The position numbers were made by a program, and so were the translations under genes. A stretch of 64,000 nucleotides of DNA from Chloranthus sessilifolius (lineage: Eukaryota > Streptophyta > Magnoliopsida > Chloranthales > Chloranthaceae). The notes beneath the pieces were generated by a model. It ran no database searches and had not been told where the DNA came from. It saw only the letters and a list, made by a program, of their open reading frames with translations. Location: NCBI GenBank assembly GCA_021018995.1, contig CM037588.1, forward strand, positions 85,657,765 to 85,721,764, given 5' to 3'. Of the stretch, positions 21,355 through 33,424 are shown in pieces; the stretch's first letter is position 1; each line of letters starts with the position of its first letter.

Positions 21355-21507
21355 AGTTTTTTATCTGTAATGAAAGCAGCAAAATAGAAAGTGTGTCATG
21401 TCGTTATCTTTTTGGGATGTGACACTCCGCACGTAATACTGTAAGAAATGGAATGAAATCTATACATACATATATTTTTCATTTTTCAACTTTTTTCCTA
21501 TGTACAT
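21213..21507. other. AT-rich flank with (AT)n in element B
   Basis: Non-coding. An AT microsatellite (about 21310-21350) is longer than its counterpart in element A. Confidence 0.5.
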
Positions 21508-21790
21508 TTCGTAATGTAAGGCTTTTTATGGAGATTTTCTCCTCCACAAAGTGGGGCTTTTTATGGGAAAGGGAAATCTATTATCTTTTTTGAAATGTTC
21601 TCCTCCATAGTGTGAGGCTTTTTATGGGAAAGGGAAATGTATTATCTATTTTGAAATTTTCTCCTCCACAGTGTGGGGCTTTTTATGGGAAAGGAAAATC
21701 TATTTTTTAAAATTTTCTCCTTCACAGTGTGGGGCTTTTTATGGGAAAGGGAAATCTATTTTTTGAAAATTTCTCCTTTTGGGTCTTTTG
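21508..21790. repeat. Minisatellite, unit about 60-65 bp, about four to five copies (element B)
   Basis: The array has the same unit as 6505-6960 (CTCCTCCACAGTGTGGGGC plus TTTTTATGGGAAAGGG), with fewer copies. Different copy numbers in two relatives show the array expands or contracts. Confidence 0.85.
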
Positions 21791-22093
21791 TAATGTCAGT
21801 AATTACAAGGCCAAACCAGTGGGTCTTTTTTAGCACGGTCGAGCCTTGTTCATGAGATACAGGTTTTTCCTTTAAATGTGGGAATGTTAGCTTCCCAGGG
21901 ATTGGTCTAGTCTTCTGTCTTTCCCCTTTGGTCATGCGTCAAACGCTGCGGTAGAGATGACATACTTGATCGGGATCTGATCCAATTCACATGAGTGGCC
22001 CATCAAAGGGGGGAAAAGGGCTCAAGGGGTTCCAACTGAAATGGGCGGGCCAGAACAAGTCTTCTCCTAATCTCTCTTTTCTTGACATTTTTG

Positions 22094-22290
22094 CTCATAG
22101 CGCCCAAGACGGGTTTTCGCCATGCCCGTCATCCCTGTTTTTACCCATAGCGCCCTTTCGGGTTTTCACTACTTCCATGGGTTCGCTTTCTTATCCCAGG
22201 TGCCCTTTCAGGTTTTCACCTGGTCCGCGTGAGTTCGCTGTTTTACCCGTGGTGCCCTTGCGGGCTTTCACCGCGTCCATCTTGCTTTGA
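22094..22290. repeat. Minisatellite, unit about 50 bp, four copies (element B)
   Basis: Counterpart of 7268-7466, with the same number of units and the core GCGCCCTTTCGGGTTTTCAC. Unlike the 65-bp array, its copy number is stable between A and B. Confidence 0.85.
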
Positions 22291-22959
22291 ACCCAAATTA
22301 ATTTTCTTTTTTTTTCTTCTTTTTTCTTCTTCTTTCCTTTTTTTCTTTCTTTTTTTTTCTTTCCTTTTTTCTTTTTTTTCTCTTTCTTTAGAACCAGAAG
22401 GCCACCACATGGACGTCGATTCCATCATAGCCGGCAAAATGAAGTTTTGTGTGGTTTGTTAACTCAGCTTGTTCTGATGCAGTAGTTGTTATGACCGCTT
22501 GTGGACCTTAAAGAGGGCTTTCTTCCGGGTTGTAATGTGGCCGGGGTTCAAACAGGTTGGGTTTTTCTAGGGATTTGGATCTAAGTTTTGATTGAATTCT
22601 AGATTCGGGGACTCCTCTTTCTTTCCAAAGGCTTTTTATGCCCCAGTCATTTCTTTTTTCTTGGTCCCCCTCTTTTTTGGTGGGTTTTGCTTTCTTCTTC
22701 TTCTTTCTATTTTTTCTTCTTCTCTTTTTTTGGTTTGGATTTTCCCTCTTTTCTCCTTTCTCTTTTTTGGGAATTTTGGGAGGGGTATATGAAAGAAATG
22801 GTTATTGGCCCAACGTGTGTAGCAAAAAGGGTGAAGGTTTTTAGGGAATTTTTCTTTTGGGCTACTTGTCTTTGAAATGATGGCCTCTTCTATGGGGTCC
22901 TTAAGCGGTCACGCATCTACTTTTATCAAAACTCACCTTATCTCAAGACCTATGAGTAG
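22291..22959. other. Non-coding spacer before integrase of element B
   Basis: T-rich runs and unique sequence matching 7467-8023 of element A. No gene is seen. Confidence 0.55.
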
Positions 22960-24010
22960 AACTTGCGGAGGTATCCAGCATTGATGGGCCCAGGAAAGTG
23001 GTCTCCGTCCATGGTGGCGAGGCGAACAGCGTATCCTAGCAAAACCTCTCAGATGACGTAGGGTTCTTCCCAATTCGGCTTAAACTTCCCTCTCGGATCG
23101 GTGTGGAGAGACGGGAAAATTTTCTTCAGTACAGTGCCTCCTACCTTCAGATCTTGGCCGCAGACGCGCTTATTGTAAGCACGTGCAATTCTCCTCTAAT
23201 AGATCTGGGTGTGGCACAAGGCTAGGAGTCTCTTCTCGTCAATTAAATCCAACTGTTCAAAGCAGGCTCTTTCCCTCTCAGCTTCAGGTAGATGGGATTC
23301 CAAAAGGATACAGAGTGACGATACTTCGACCTCAACGGGTAGCACGGCCTCGGTTCCGTACACAAGGGAGAATGGCATTGCCCCTATAGCGGTACGAATA
23401 GATGTTCTATAGGCCCAAAGTGCGAAGGGTAACTACTCACTCCAATCTCTGTAAGTAACTACCATCTTCTCTAAGATGCGGATAAGAGTTTTGTTAGCTG
23501 CTTCTATGGCTCCATTCGTCTGTGGCCTGTGTGGGGATGATCGATGCTGCTTGATCTGGAACTGCTCACACAAGGCCCGGATGCGCCTATTAGCGAAATT
23601 AGTGCCATTATTAGTGATGATATCTTTGGGTACGCCGAATCTGCAAATGATGTTGTTCTTGATGAACTTCTCAACATGACTGGCCTTAATGCTCGTGTAG
23701 GAGGCTGCCTCTTCCCACTTTGTAAAATACTCTACTGCGACGAGGATGAACTGATGTCCGTTGGAAGCCTTAGGATTGATTTTGCCGAAGACATTGAGAC
23801 CCCAGGTGGTGAACGGCTAAGGAGTGGCCATGCTGTGCAAATCAATGGTTGGAGCATGTATCAGACTGGAGTGTTCTTGGCATTTGTAGCACTTCTGCAT
23901 GTGCTTGCAGCAATCGGTCTCCAAAGTGCTCCAAAAGTATCCCTGCCTTAGGATTTTCTTCGCAAGCATGTGTCCAATGACGTGTGCCCGGCAGACTCCC
24001 TCATGGATCT
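22960..24010 (-). pseudogene. Integrase region of element B
   Basis: The HHCC zinc-binding part is clear near 23880-24005 (H-x6-H, then KCYKCQEH with C-x2-C). The catalytic core follows with VEYFTKWEEAASY near 23720-23750 and NGAIEAANK near 23500-23520. Then come [21 protein letters not shown] near 23320-23370, and the C-terminal module KFKPNWEEPYVI near 23060-23090. It is related to the integrase of element A and broken. It would insert cDNA into the genome. Confidence 0.88.
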
Positions 24011-24359
24011 CCTTCATGATCTCAACCACTGCTTTTCGGGTTAGGCATCGGAGCAGAATATTGTCGTGAGAACGTCTATACAGGAGATCGCCGCAGAAGA
24101 TGTAGTTCTTTGCCAATCGCTGGATGGTGCGTTTGTCTACCTTCGATGTTCCTTCTGAGATAGTTCGGGTCTCAAGGAAATTCTTGATGTCCGAGAACCA
24201 GGGTGGTTCATCATCTAACTCTGTAGGTCCTTCGATTAGGTGACAGAAAGCCGGTTCATTCCTCTGCTCTATCATGATCGGCTTCATCACAACTCCATAT
24301 GGAATCTCAACCATAGAGGCCAGGGTGGCCAAGGCATCAACAAACCGATTTCTTGCTCG

Positions 24360-25000
24360 TGGCACATAGGAGAAGGTGACCTCAAAGCAAGTTATTAGAT
24401 CCTCAAGATGTTCATGGTATGGGATCAGTTTCTCATTCTTGGTCTTCCAATCTCCATTGGTCTGGCATATAATTAACTATGAATCTCCAAAGACCCTAAG
24501 GTGAGTTATATTTAGATCAAGAGCTGCCTATAAACCAGCTATACAGGCCTCATACTCGGCCATATTGTTGGTGCATGGGAAGTTCAATTTGATTAAGATT
24601 GGTACATGAGATCCTCTTGGCGAGATAAGAATGGTGCCAACTCCTTGGCCCTCAACATGCGATGCTCCATCAAAGTGCACTACCCAGGGCTCCTCTGTTT
24701 CCTCTGTATCCGTGTCAGTCATGAATAGAATGTCCTCATCAGGGAATTCGGTCCTTAGAGGCTCAAAGTCCGACAGAGGGTTCTCAGCAAGAAGATCAGC
24801 AACTGCCTGCCCCTTGATTGACTTCTGGGTGACATAAGTAATGTCAAATTAGGATAGGAGTAGTTGCCATCGTGCAGTTCGACCAGTGAGTGCAGGCTTC
24901 TCGAATAGGTACTTTAACGGATCCATCCGTGCAAGAAGTAGGACGGTTTGGGATAAAAGGTAGTGTCGAACTCTTTGAGTAGCCCATACGAGTGCCAAGC
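24360..25000 (-). pseudogene. RNase H region of element B
   Basis: The minus strand encodes VVHFDGASHVEGQGVGTIL and CTNNMAEYEACIAGL (about 24535-24690), the archaeal-type RNase H of Tat elements, preceded by the end of the retroviral-type domain near 24800-24990 (KGQAVADLLAENPL). It degrades RNA in RNA/DNA hybrids. It is broken. Confidence 0.85.
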
Positions 25001-25099
25001 ATGCTTTCTCTAGTTGGGAATAGTGCGTCTCGTAATCAGTGAACTTCTTGCTCAGGTAATAGATGGCCCTCGTAATCAGTGAACTTCTTGCTCAGGTAA

Positions 25100-26522
25100 T
25101 AGATGGCCCGCTCTCTTCTTCCTATATCATCATGCTGTCCTAACACCCAGCCCATGGAAAACTCTATTGTTGACAAGTACATTATCAGAGGTCTATCAGG
25201 TATGGGCGGTACCAATATCGAAGTTTTCAGGAGGTAACCCTTAATCTTGTCGAATGCAGCTTGGCAGTCATCATTCCATTCAACCGGTGAGTCCTTTCTC
25301 AGTAGTTTGAAGATTAGTGCGCATATCAGAGTTAACTGTGCAGTGAATCGGCTGATGTACTGGATTCTACCTAAAAGCCTATGACTTCCCTCTCTGTAGA
25401 CGGTGGCAGCATATCAATGATGGCCTTGATCTTGGTCGGATCGACCTCGATCCCTCTCCTGCTGACAATAAAGCCCAACAACTTTCCGGACATAGCGCCG
25501 AAGGCGCACTTCTGGGGGTTCAACCGCAACCTATACTTTCTTATCCTCTCAAATAGATTTTTAAGGTTTATCAAGTGGTCCTCCCTTTCTGGTGATTTGG
25601 CAATCATGTCATCGACATATACTTCAATCTCTTGGTTCATCATGTCGTGGAACAGGGCTGTCATTGCTCTTTGATAGGTTGCCCTAGCATTCTTCAGCCC
25701 GAAAGGCATTACTTTGTAGTAGAAGGTTCCCCACGGGGTAATGAATGTTGTCTTCTCGCGATCAACCTCTGCCATCTTTATCTGATTGTATCCTGAGAAC
25801 CCATCTATAAATGAGAACATTCTATGCTTTGCAGTATTATCGACCAGGATATCGATGTTGGGTAATGAAAAGTCATCCTTAGGGCTTACCTTGTTGAAAT
25901 TACGAAAATCGATACACATTCGAACCTTTCCATCCTTCTTCGGTATGGGGACGATATTGGCCAGCCACTACAGGTACTTGGATACCATGAGGAAACTTGC
26001 GTCATACTATTTAATGACCTCGTCCTTCACCTTCAACATCTATTCGGGTCAAAGGCATCTCAGCTTTTGTTTAACCTGCTTAACATCGGGGTAGAGTGGC
26101 AACTCATGCTCAACCAGATCGATATCCCAACCAGGCATGTCTTCATACGACCATGCGAAGACGTCTTGGTATGACCGAAGGAAGTCTATCATACCTTTCC
26201 TCTCCGCATGGGACAACGATGTTCCAATTTTGGTGATTCTGGGGGCCTCTGTGGTGCCCAAATTGACATCCTCTGTCTCTTTGACGATCGGGGTAGGGCC
26301 ATTCTCAAAATCAGCAAATTGTTTGAGGAGCTCATTGGGGATCTCATCAATTTGACCTTCCTCATCCAGAATTGTGACTCCTACCTCTTCTTGTATTTCT
26401 ACAGGAAAGGGGTCGGTTTCACGCGGGACGGATATCACGACATCAACTTCAATTTTATTGGGAATTTTAAAGGACAATATTTTTAGAATTAGTATTTTTT
26501 CTATTTTTATGGTCTTTTGCAT
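25100..26522 (-). pseudogene. Reverse transcriptase region of element B
   Basis: Motifs in order are FLRSYQDVFAWSYEDMPGWD (near 26130-26190), MCIDFRNFNKVSPKDDFSLP (25860-25919), FSGYNQIKMAEVDREKT, YKVMPFGLKNARATYQRAM (25670-25730), VYVDDMIAKSPEREDHL (25570-25620), and LLGFIVSRRGIEVDPTKI near 25440-25490. An uninterrupted block of about 180 residues (25371-25919) covers the palm, making this the best Tat-type reverse transcriptase sequence in the window for phylogeny. The region as a whole is broken. Confidence 0.92.
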
Positions 26523-26617
26523 TTTTTTAGAGGTCAGCCCCTGGCGAGGTGGATCTCTATATATACAAGGTAGAGTGGTCCAGAGGCTAACCTCACTTTT
26601 TACAGGTTGTTTTTTTT

Positions 26618-27312
26618 TTAGGAGTCGGTGTCATTTTCACGATATTTGGCGGCTCCCAAGAGTTGGGGAAAGGATGCCCAGTTACTCACCTGCGAGGCTT
26701 GGCCTTTACCTCTTTGATTGGGAGCGGCATCGGTAGGCTCTTGCAGTTCCTCCCTCAACATATTTACAGAGGGATCCTCTGGGACCCTGTCCTCTATGGT
26801 TAGGATGGGCCCAGAGTGGCTAGCGCTGGAGCGATGGGTGGACCGGGGAACTTCTTCCTCGAATAAGGAAAGGGTGGCTAAGTCCATTTCGAAGTCTGGG
26901 GGGATGATGTAGGGATTGGTGGGCTGGACGGAAGCAGGCTTATGTGGGGTAACCCTCGTCTCCCCATTTAGATTAATTTTTACTACCCCGACGCTCACAA
27001 AGGTTTCACGGATGTGGGGGCGAGCATGAGGTTCCTCTTCCAAGATGATTCCTCTGGCCTTGGCGACTGCTGTGGTTCTCATCTTTTCCTTGGCCTCTCT
27101 GACTTCTTCTTCTCTGGGCCTATAGCCCAAGCCAAATTTGGTTTGTTGCCCCTTGACCTTGACGGGGTCTCTTCTTCCTTAGAGGCGTGGGCCCAGCCCT
27201 TTCCCTTTTTGATGGCCCCATCTGTGGAGCATGAACACAGCTGCGTCCATTCCTCCCCCAGTTTTATCCGGGGTCTTTTCAGTTGGTCCGAGGGTGATGG
27301 TTGAGAAGTCAT
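26618..27312 (-). pseudogene. G-patch segment of element B
   Basis: LHRWGHQKGKGLGPRL near 27190-27235 and the GLGYRPREEE-like end near 27110-27140 reproduce the G-patch of element A, followed by a charged helix and a linker with HIRETFVSVGVVKINLNGET. Conservation of the glycine pattern in both copies argues that it is a real domain. Confidence 0.72.
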
Positions 27313-27491
27313 ACTCGAATCGATGAAGATCGGCGTCCTCTAATGTGTTCGATATGCTCAGCACTTTCAGATTCTCAATGTGCAGAGTGCTTCTCTCCCT
27401 GTCTTCTCTACTCTCGCCCAAGATGGTGACAATTTTTACTTCCGAGATGAATCGGAGCTTTTGGTGCAGGGTAGACGGTATTGCTCCGAGG

Positions 27492-28028
27492 TTATGTATC
27501 CATGGCCGGCCTAACAGCAGATTGAAAGTAGACTTGATGTCCATCACCTGAAAGGGCATGGTGAAGGTTTATGACCCGAGGATCAGGTCGAGGTCTACTT
27601 CTCCTATGATTTCTCTTCTGGTGTTGTCGAATCCCCGGGTGCTTGATATGGATGGTCGGAAGGTGTCGGGGGTTCGCCCCAATTTTTATTGCCGTCCTTA
27701 GAGGGCATATGTTCAATGTCGACCCGTTGTCAATTAGGACCAACAACACCACCAAGTTATCTACTTCCACTATTATATTCAAGGGCTTAGAGTGGTCATT
27801 CCCCTCGATTGGTAGGTCTGCATCAGTGAATGAGATGGCATTTGGGGCCAACACTTGCCCTATTATTTCTCCTACTTCATCTGGAGTTACGTAAGTGGAG
27901 ACATGTGCGTCTTTGAGTGCTCCCATCAGGGCTTGGAAGTGGAGGGGGGACGTGATTAACAAGTCCCACACAGTAATATGTGCAGGTGTTCTCTTGAGCT
28001 GCATCTCTAGTATGTGCTCTCTGACCAT
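27492..28028 (-). pseudogene. Protease region of element B
   Basis: LLVLIDNGSTLNICPLRTAI near 27690-27750 is the aspartic-protease active-site box in DNGS form. HILEMQLKRTPAHITVWDLL and APNAISFTDADLPIEGND precede it, as in element A. The LGRPWIHNLGAI signature is near 27490-27520. The region is broken. Confidence 0.85.
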
Positions 28029-28206
28029 TTTTTCAAAGGGATTCCCTGCAGCCTATTCTTTCTTCTTCTCTTCTCCTCTGACGGCCCCTGCTATTTCTGG
28101 CTGTGCGAAAATCAGGCCTGACCGGGTAACAAATTAAATAGCCTCCTCTTGGTTACACCTAGCATTCATGTCTGTCTGTTCATAGCTTAATGGCACTTGA
28201 TGCGGG

Positions 28207-28990
28207 TCATAGGCAGGTTTCGGGATAAGGAAAGGAGTGCATGATAATTCTGGGAAGGATTGTGTTGGACACGCTAGTTTCTCGGGTCCCACCAAGTTGA
28301 CTCCAGTGGGGGGCAGAATGGTAGTGGTGGGAATTGGCAGGGTTGAATTTGTGGGTGCAGGGGGGGCTTGTACAGGTATTGCCTGGGCTTGGTAAGACCA
28401 GTGGTGATTGGGAGCAGGTGATAAGGGGATTGGGTGAGGGGTTGCTTGCTTGGGTGGCGATGGAGTTGGGTTGGGGCCAAAATAATGAAGGGATGGTGGG
28501 AGTGTGACTGGGATGGAGGGATGGAGAGATGTTTGAGGTGCGGGTGGAGCGGGGTGATAGGGATATGAAGGGTTTGTATAGGGGGTGGCATGGTGGTGTG
28601 ATGATGGGTTTGTGGATGAAATGGGGTAGATGGGGGATGATAGTGTTGTGCATGGAGCGGGGTGATTTAGGGATGGCGGAGTAGTGTATTGGGTGGTGGG
28701 GTTTGAAGGTGTGCGTGGAATGGGATAACTTGGGGACGGTGGAGTAGTGTATGGGGTGGGGAGATTTGAGGGTGTGTATGGGGTAGGATAATATGAAGAT
28801 AGTGGCGTAGTGTATTGGGTGGGGAGATTTGAGGGTGTGTATGGGGTAGGATAATATGGGGATGGCGGAGTTGTGTATGGTATGGGATGATTTGGGTGTG
28901 GCGGAGGGGTGTATGGGGTAAATTGGGCGTGGGTGGATATGCGTATGATTGCGGCGGGGCTGTGCCCGTTTGGATTTGATAGGCGGGAGA
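28207..28990 (-). pseudogene. Pro/Tyr/Ser-rich linker of element B
   Basis: Low-complexity counterpart of 13333-14118, with repeated DNA units (GAGGGTGTGTATGGGGTAGG at about 28770 and 28833, 63 bp apart). The unit number differs from element A, showing in-frame expansion. Confidence 0.65.
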
Positions 28991-29005
28991 AGAGGTGGAA
29001 AAATA

Positions 29006-30434
29006 CTACCCTAAATCTAAGGGCTCCTCTTGGTATGCTTGTGTGGGGAAATAATCGGCTAGATACAACGGCTCGATCACCCCAGATAGTTCATCTTTAT
29101 TCGACCTGGGGAGTGAAAATTCCTCCTGATTACTGATGTAATTCGAAGGGTCAACCTCTTCTTCTTCCTCCTCTATCCAATGTATGTTAGGCTTGGGGCC
29201 TCCTTGGTGCGGTGGTAGAGGGACTTGATGGATATTCTTGTTCTGCCCTGGAGGAAGTGGCGGGGGAATGATTTTTCCCGCCTCTCTCAGATCTTGGACC
29301 GCGTGCTTTAATGGAAAGCACAAGTCTGTAGGGTGACCCGGTCCCTGGTGGAAATTGCAGTGTAGATTCAGATCATAGTTCCTCGGTATGGGATGGGGTG
29401 GCGGGCGAGGTTGGAGTAAATTGGCCAGGCCTTTCTGTAGTAATACCGGCAATAAGACACTCAAGGATTGCCCTAATAGTGTGAACACTCATTCAAATCG
29501 TGCTTTCATTTGCTCCTGGGTGAACGGGGCTCTTGGTCCGTTGCTTGGCCTTGGTACTTGCTCGGAACGGGCCGGGGGTGATTGTGTAACCTGGAGCTAT
29601 ATCGGGGGGCATTGGTATTGGACTGGGGGTAAACAATATTTTGTACCTCTATCCCTGGTCTTCTTTCAATTCTTGGTTCGGCAACTTTTCGAACCCCGGT
29701 GGCCCCGTTAGCCACATTCCTTCCTAACCTGCCCTCTCTAATGGCGTCTTCACAACGATTGGCATTTCGGACCAGATCAGTAAAACTAGATTGCTACTGA
29801 TATACTAAAAAATCTGCGATGACTGGGAGGGCTCCCTTGGTTATCAATTCAATCTGCTCATCATCGGGAATCTGATGAGTTACCTGAGCGGCTAATGCCC
29901 TCCACCTTCCCAAGTAAGAACTGAATGTTTCATCATCTCTTTGCTTTAGACGGGCCAAATCTGACTTCCTTGGTTCTATGTTCATATTATAGACATACTA
30001 CTCTTGAAATAATCGTGTCTGATCTTTCCAATTTTTTATCATGGACGGTTCCAAGGATGTGAACCATCTCAGTGCTGGACCTGTTAGACTTTTTTGGAAC
30101 ACTTTGATAAGGAGTCGTTCATCTCTGCCATACTGGCACATATCCCCACAATAAGATTTTAAATGGGCGATGGGGTTGCCAGTGCCATTATACTTATCAA
30201 AAACTGGCATCTTGAATTTTTGTGGTAGGGGGACATCAGAGAATAGACATAGGTCTGAAAAGTCTGTTGAATGCAGTTCTACTCCTCCCATCTTTATCAG
30301 TTGCTTCTGTATTCTGTCTATTTATTCTTTCAACTATTCTAGTTCTTTTGAGGCTGTAGTGGGGACTGCTTACCCCTGATTTTGTTTGACCCTAGGTGTG
30401 ACGATGGTGGGCCCGGGAGGGTTGAAACTCACAA
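29006..30434 (-). pseudogene. gag core of element B, left of the Athila-1 insertion
   Basis: The capsid domain is seen as FKMPVFDKYNGTGNPIAHLK and KSLTGPALRWFTSLEPSM near 30030-30220, then DETFSSYLGRWRALAAQV near 29890-29945. The zinc-knuckle-like box CNFHQGPGHPTDLC lies near 29310-29355, followed by FPLKHAVQDLREAGK. The gag reading is interrupted at 30435 by Athila-1, and the upstream part of this gene lies at 57932-59538. It is a broken fossil. Confidence 0.85.
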
Positions 30435-30439
30435 CTCCT
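30435..30439. repeat. Target site duplication of Athila-1 (left), CTCCT
   Basis: CTCCT directly precedes TGTTAATACC, the LTR start, and is repeated at 57927-57931. Element A has a single CTCCT at the equivalent unoccupied site (about 15476-15480, in CAACTCCTCCACTG), which confirms the insertion. Confidence 0.92.
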
Positions 30440-30624
30440 TGTTAATACCTGAAAAGTACCACTTTTCACCCCTTAACTTAACCTTTGATTAGACCCTTAG
30501 CCACTTAATAAACTCGTCTTAAGTGTTTTGTTCAGGAAATAATCAGCAGTGAAATAAGGCCAAGAATCCTGTTATGGAGCCTGCTTTGGCACCAGATGCC
30601 CATCAGCAAGAATGCACCTTGAAG

Positions 30625-31310
30625 CCTCGCACAGATCAGCTGAGCTTCCCAAGGATTTACAAGCAACCTCTCGCGTAGATGAATGACTGGGGAGCTTCAG
30701 AAACTCAACTCCGCGCAGCTCTCGTGAAGATCAAGGGTAGAACACAGCGCTCAGTGTCGCACAGTTCAAGGCAGACTTCTCTCAATCTTGTAAAGTTTGC
30801 TTAAGACAGCTGAGGAGAGAGAGCTTCAGAAGATTTCTCGCGCAGCTGTCACGCAGTCGCCGCGGGGTACAATTCTCAAAAGAAGAACGCCTTGCGCAGT
30901 TCGCGTGCCATTCAAGAAAGAAAGAATCCTGGCGAAGGCAAAGCCCATCTCGCGAAGATTGAGTAAGATAAAGAACCTCGCGCAGTCAGAACTCAAAAGA
31001 ACCTCGCGAGGTAACTCGCGAAGTCCAAGTAAAGAAAAGAGCTCGCGCAGTTCTCGTGCTGCTGCCCAGCGAAGACTAATCTACCGTGCAACTGCTTGAA
31101 TTGCAACCTCGCGACGCTTGAGACTACATTTTCTATTCAACCTCGCGAACTCAAACTCAGCGAGAGCTCAACTCTCTACCGCACGATTGCATGAAGAGCA
31201 AACCAAGGCAACCTCGCGACGGAAGCTTCAGTGTCAAATCATCCTAGCGAAGAGCAATGAGCTACCACGCGAGATGTCTGGAAAACTACAGCTACCTAGC
31301 GAGGCTCTGA
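30625..31310. promoter_or_regulatory. TCGCG-motif array in U3 of Athila-1
   Basis: About 18 copies of two related short motifs, CTCGCGCAGTTC and CTCGCGAAG, with variants are scattered over 0.7 kb in a sequence otherwise poor in CpG. Examples lie near 30671, 30836, 30953, 30977, 31001, 31012, 31041, 31107, 31140 and 31209. The same motif recurs before the extra ORF (35115-35380). The array in the right LTR is at about 55630-56300. Confidence 0.8.
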
Positions 31311-31447
31311 ACCCAAACATCCATCTCTTCAGCAGAGGGCATTCTAGAAACTTCCAATGATTAGGGCATGCGTTCCCATGCTCAAATCTCTATGCACACA
31401 CCCCGAGGCATCCAAGGATCAGTAGAAGGCCACGTGGCATCATTAAA

Positions 31448-31470
31448 ATTAGGGTTTCCTAACCCTAATG
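31448..31470. promoter_or_regulatory. Inverted pair of telobox motifs in the Athila-1 LTR
   Basis: TTAGGGTTT and AACCCTAA lie head to head a few bases apart, about 20 bp upstream of the TATA box. Teloboxes (AAACCCTAA) are known plant promoter elements active in dividing cells. The right LTR keeps the pair (about 56436-56458). Confidence 0.6.
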
Positions 31471-31487
31471 CGCTGCCACCCCACTGC

Positions 31488-31495
31488 TATATATA
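31488..31495 (+). promoter_or_regulatory. TATA box of the Athila-1 5' LTR
   Basis: TATATATA in CTGCTATATATACCCAGG. Transcription is expected to start about 30 bp downstream. The right LTR has the same box at 56476-56483. Confidence 0.75.
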
Positions 31496-32930
31496 CCCAG
31501 GCCTAGCTTAGGTTTTGGTATCTAGGAACCTATATCAGATCGCTTTTCTATTCTCTTTTGTTTTTAGTAGTAAGTAGTTTTTCTTTTCTTTTTCTTTTCT
31601 TCTCTCCATAGTCCAGCAATTGCTGGATATGACTTTGTATATGTATTTGAGTTAGATTAATGGAAGTTTTGCAATAGGATTTATACCTTATGGGATTACT
31701 GTTAATTTGTGAGATGCTCTGTGCAAGGCTGCTGCCTTAAGATCCTTCATTGCCTTGGCTGTGTTTCAAAGCACTGGAGGACTAATTTTATGGGCCACTC
31801 AGATCCAAGTAACTTGTGTGTCTGGGCTATCATGGTCTTCCAGCCTTAGCCCCACCAGAGGACCTACTAGATCTGAAATCCCCATGGGATCCTGAGCTGG
31901 TAGCCTAGTGAACATGGTGGTAGCAGCGATAATCTTATTTTGTTTTGGGCTCCATGAGGAGGATAACCTCTGGGATAGTCTATGACCATTTAAGTGGACA
32001 GATTACAGCCTTAGGGTGATTTTGATCCACCGATCCAAGATGGATCCTTCTTCTTTTCACCTGAGCTTGTAGAAGCCTAGTGAGGGATTATACAGAGGCA
32101 GACTCTCCCATAGTTGTATAGATCTGCCATTAGATGCCGGATCTGATTTGGTTATAGAGATTGTAGGCTGGTGACTAGACCATTGTAGCCTCTCTCAAGG
32201 AATGGACAGCTGGATCGAAGGTTGTACTCAATCGCTTGCTGGTTCCATGTGTCTAGGCTATCATGGTTTTCCAGCCTTAGCCCCACATATGGAACTTTAG
32301 AGGTTGAGGTTCCCTATGGATTCCTGAGCTGGTAGCCTGGATGAAATAGTGCCTGCAATGATTTAATTGTTATATTCTGACTCATCCCTGGATAGTGGCT
32401 CCCCTATGGGATAGTCTGTGACCATTCAAGTGGACAGGTTATAGCCCTAAGGGCAGAGTCATGGCAGTAGCGATGGGTTGGATCCTTTCTCCTCAGAGGT
32501 GACAATGTAGCCTCTGGACAGGATTTCTATAACATCAGATCTAAATATGAGTTACAAAAACTCCTCTGACCTTGATTCAATAACATATTTCTCACCCTTT
32601 TTATAATTATTTTCCACACTCCATCCATCCTCTCAATCCTTTCTGTAATTTAGTTATTAGAATACTTAGAATAAGTGACCTCAAACTCCCCTCCTTTTAG
32701 GGCTGCCAGATCTGTAGGGACTACTAGAGACGGCTCCCTTGGAGCCTTAGATCACCTTTCCCTATGGGACAAACTCTTACTTATCAAAACTTGCTACAAA
32801 AGACCCTGTATCTTGCAGGTCTAGGATTTTTGAGTTGTGCTGATTCATCCCCTGTTTCATTCTATTTTTGATTCTTAAATACTTTCACCACCAACCAATA
32901 AGGGAAGCACACTTGAAATCAACAAGTTTT

Positions 32931-32948
32931 TGGCGCCGTTGCCGGGGA
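32931..32948 (+). other. Primer binding site (tRNA-Asp-like), Athila-1
   Basis: TGGCGCCGTTGCCGGGGA lies six bases after the LTR end. This is the usual Athila primer site. Confidence 0.9.
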
Positions 32949-33424
32949 AAGATGATCTAGTAGTAGACCCTTAGTTTTTGTATTCTTAGTATTCTTTGTA
33001 CATGTGAATAATTGATACTGCTGATATAATTGTGAATCTTTCTTGCAAATCTAGACAGCAGCAGTGAAGGATAATTGGAATGCAAGTGGATCATAGCTAC
33101 CTCTGTTTGCAAACTCTCTGACTCTAAAGCTCTGTCTATCTTTCTTTTAAACAATTTCTTGATGATGTTCAGGATAGTTTAAATGTATTCTTTGATAGCT
33201 GTAACATAGTTAGATAAATTTGTTTGTGTATAAGTATTCTTTTACAATGTGCCTGCAAGAAGCTTTCCTCACTGTGGGTGTGCTTGTATGCTAGGGAGGA
33301 GATCCCTCAGCCCTACTTTAGAGCCTCTAAACCCTGAGCTAGAAAGGGGAAGGAGACTTAGAAGAGACAGGCACACCACAGGAGAGCCCCTAGGAAATTC
33401 GAACACCCCAGAACCCTCAAGGAG
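32949..33424 (+). other. Leader of Athila-1 between primer site and gag
   Basis: About 475 bp without a supported start upstream of the gag block. A short Arg/Pro-rich stretch before 33425 may be the N-terminal end of gag. No other feature is seen. Confidence 0.5.

Larger units (their letters stand above)
30440..32924 (+). repeat. 5' LTR of Athila-1 (about 2.48 kb)
   Basis: It begins TGTTAATACC and ends ...GAAATCAACA, six bases before the primer site. It contains a TCGCG-motif array (about 30625-31310), a paired telobox, a TATA box and a long transcribed part. It matches 55446-57926 throughout. Confidence 0.93.
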
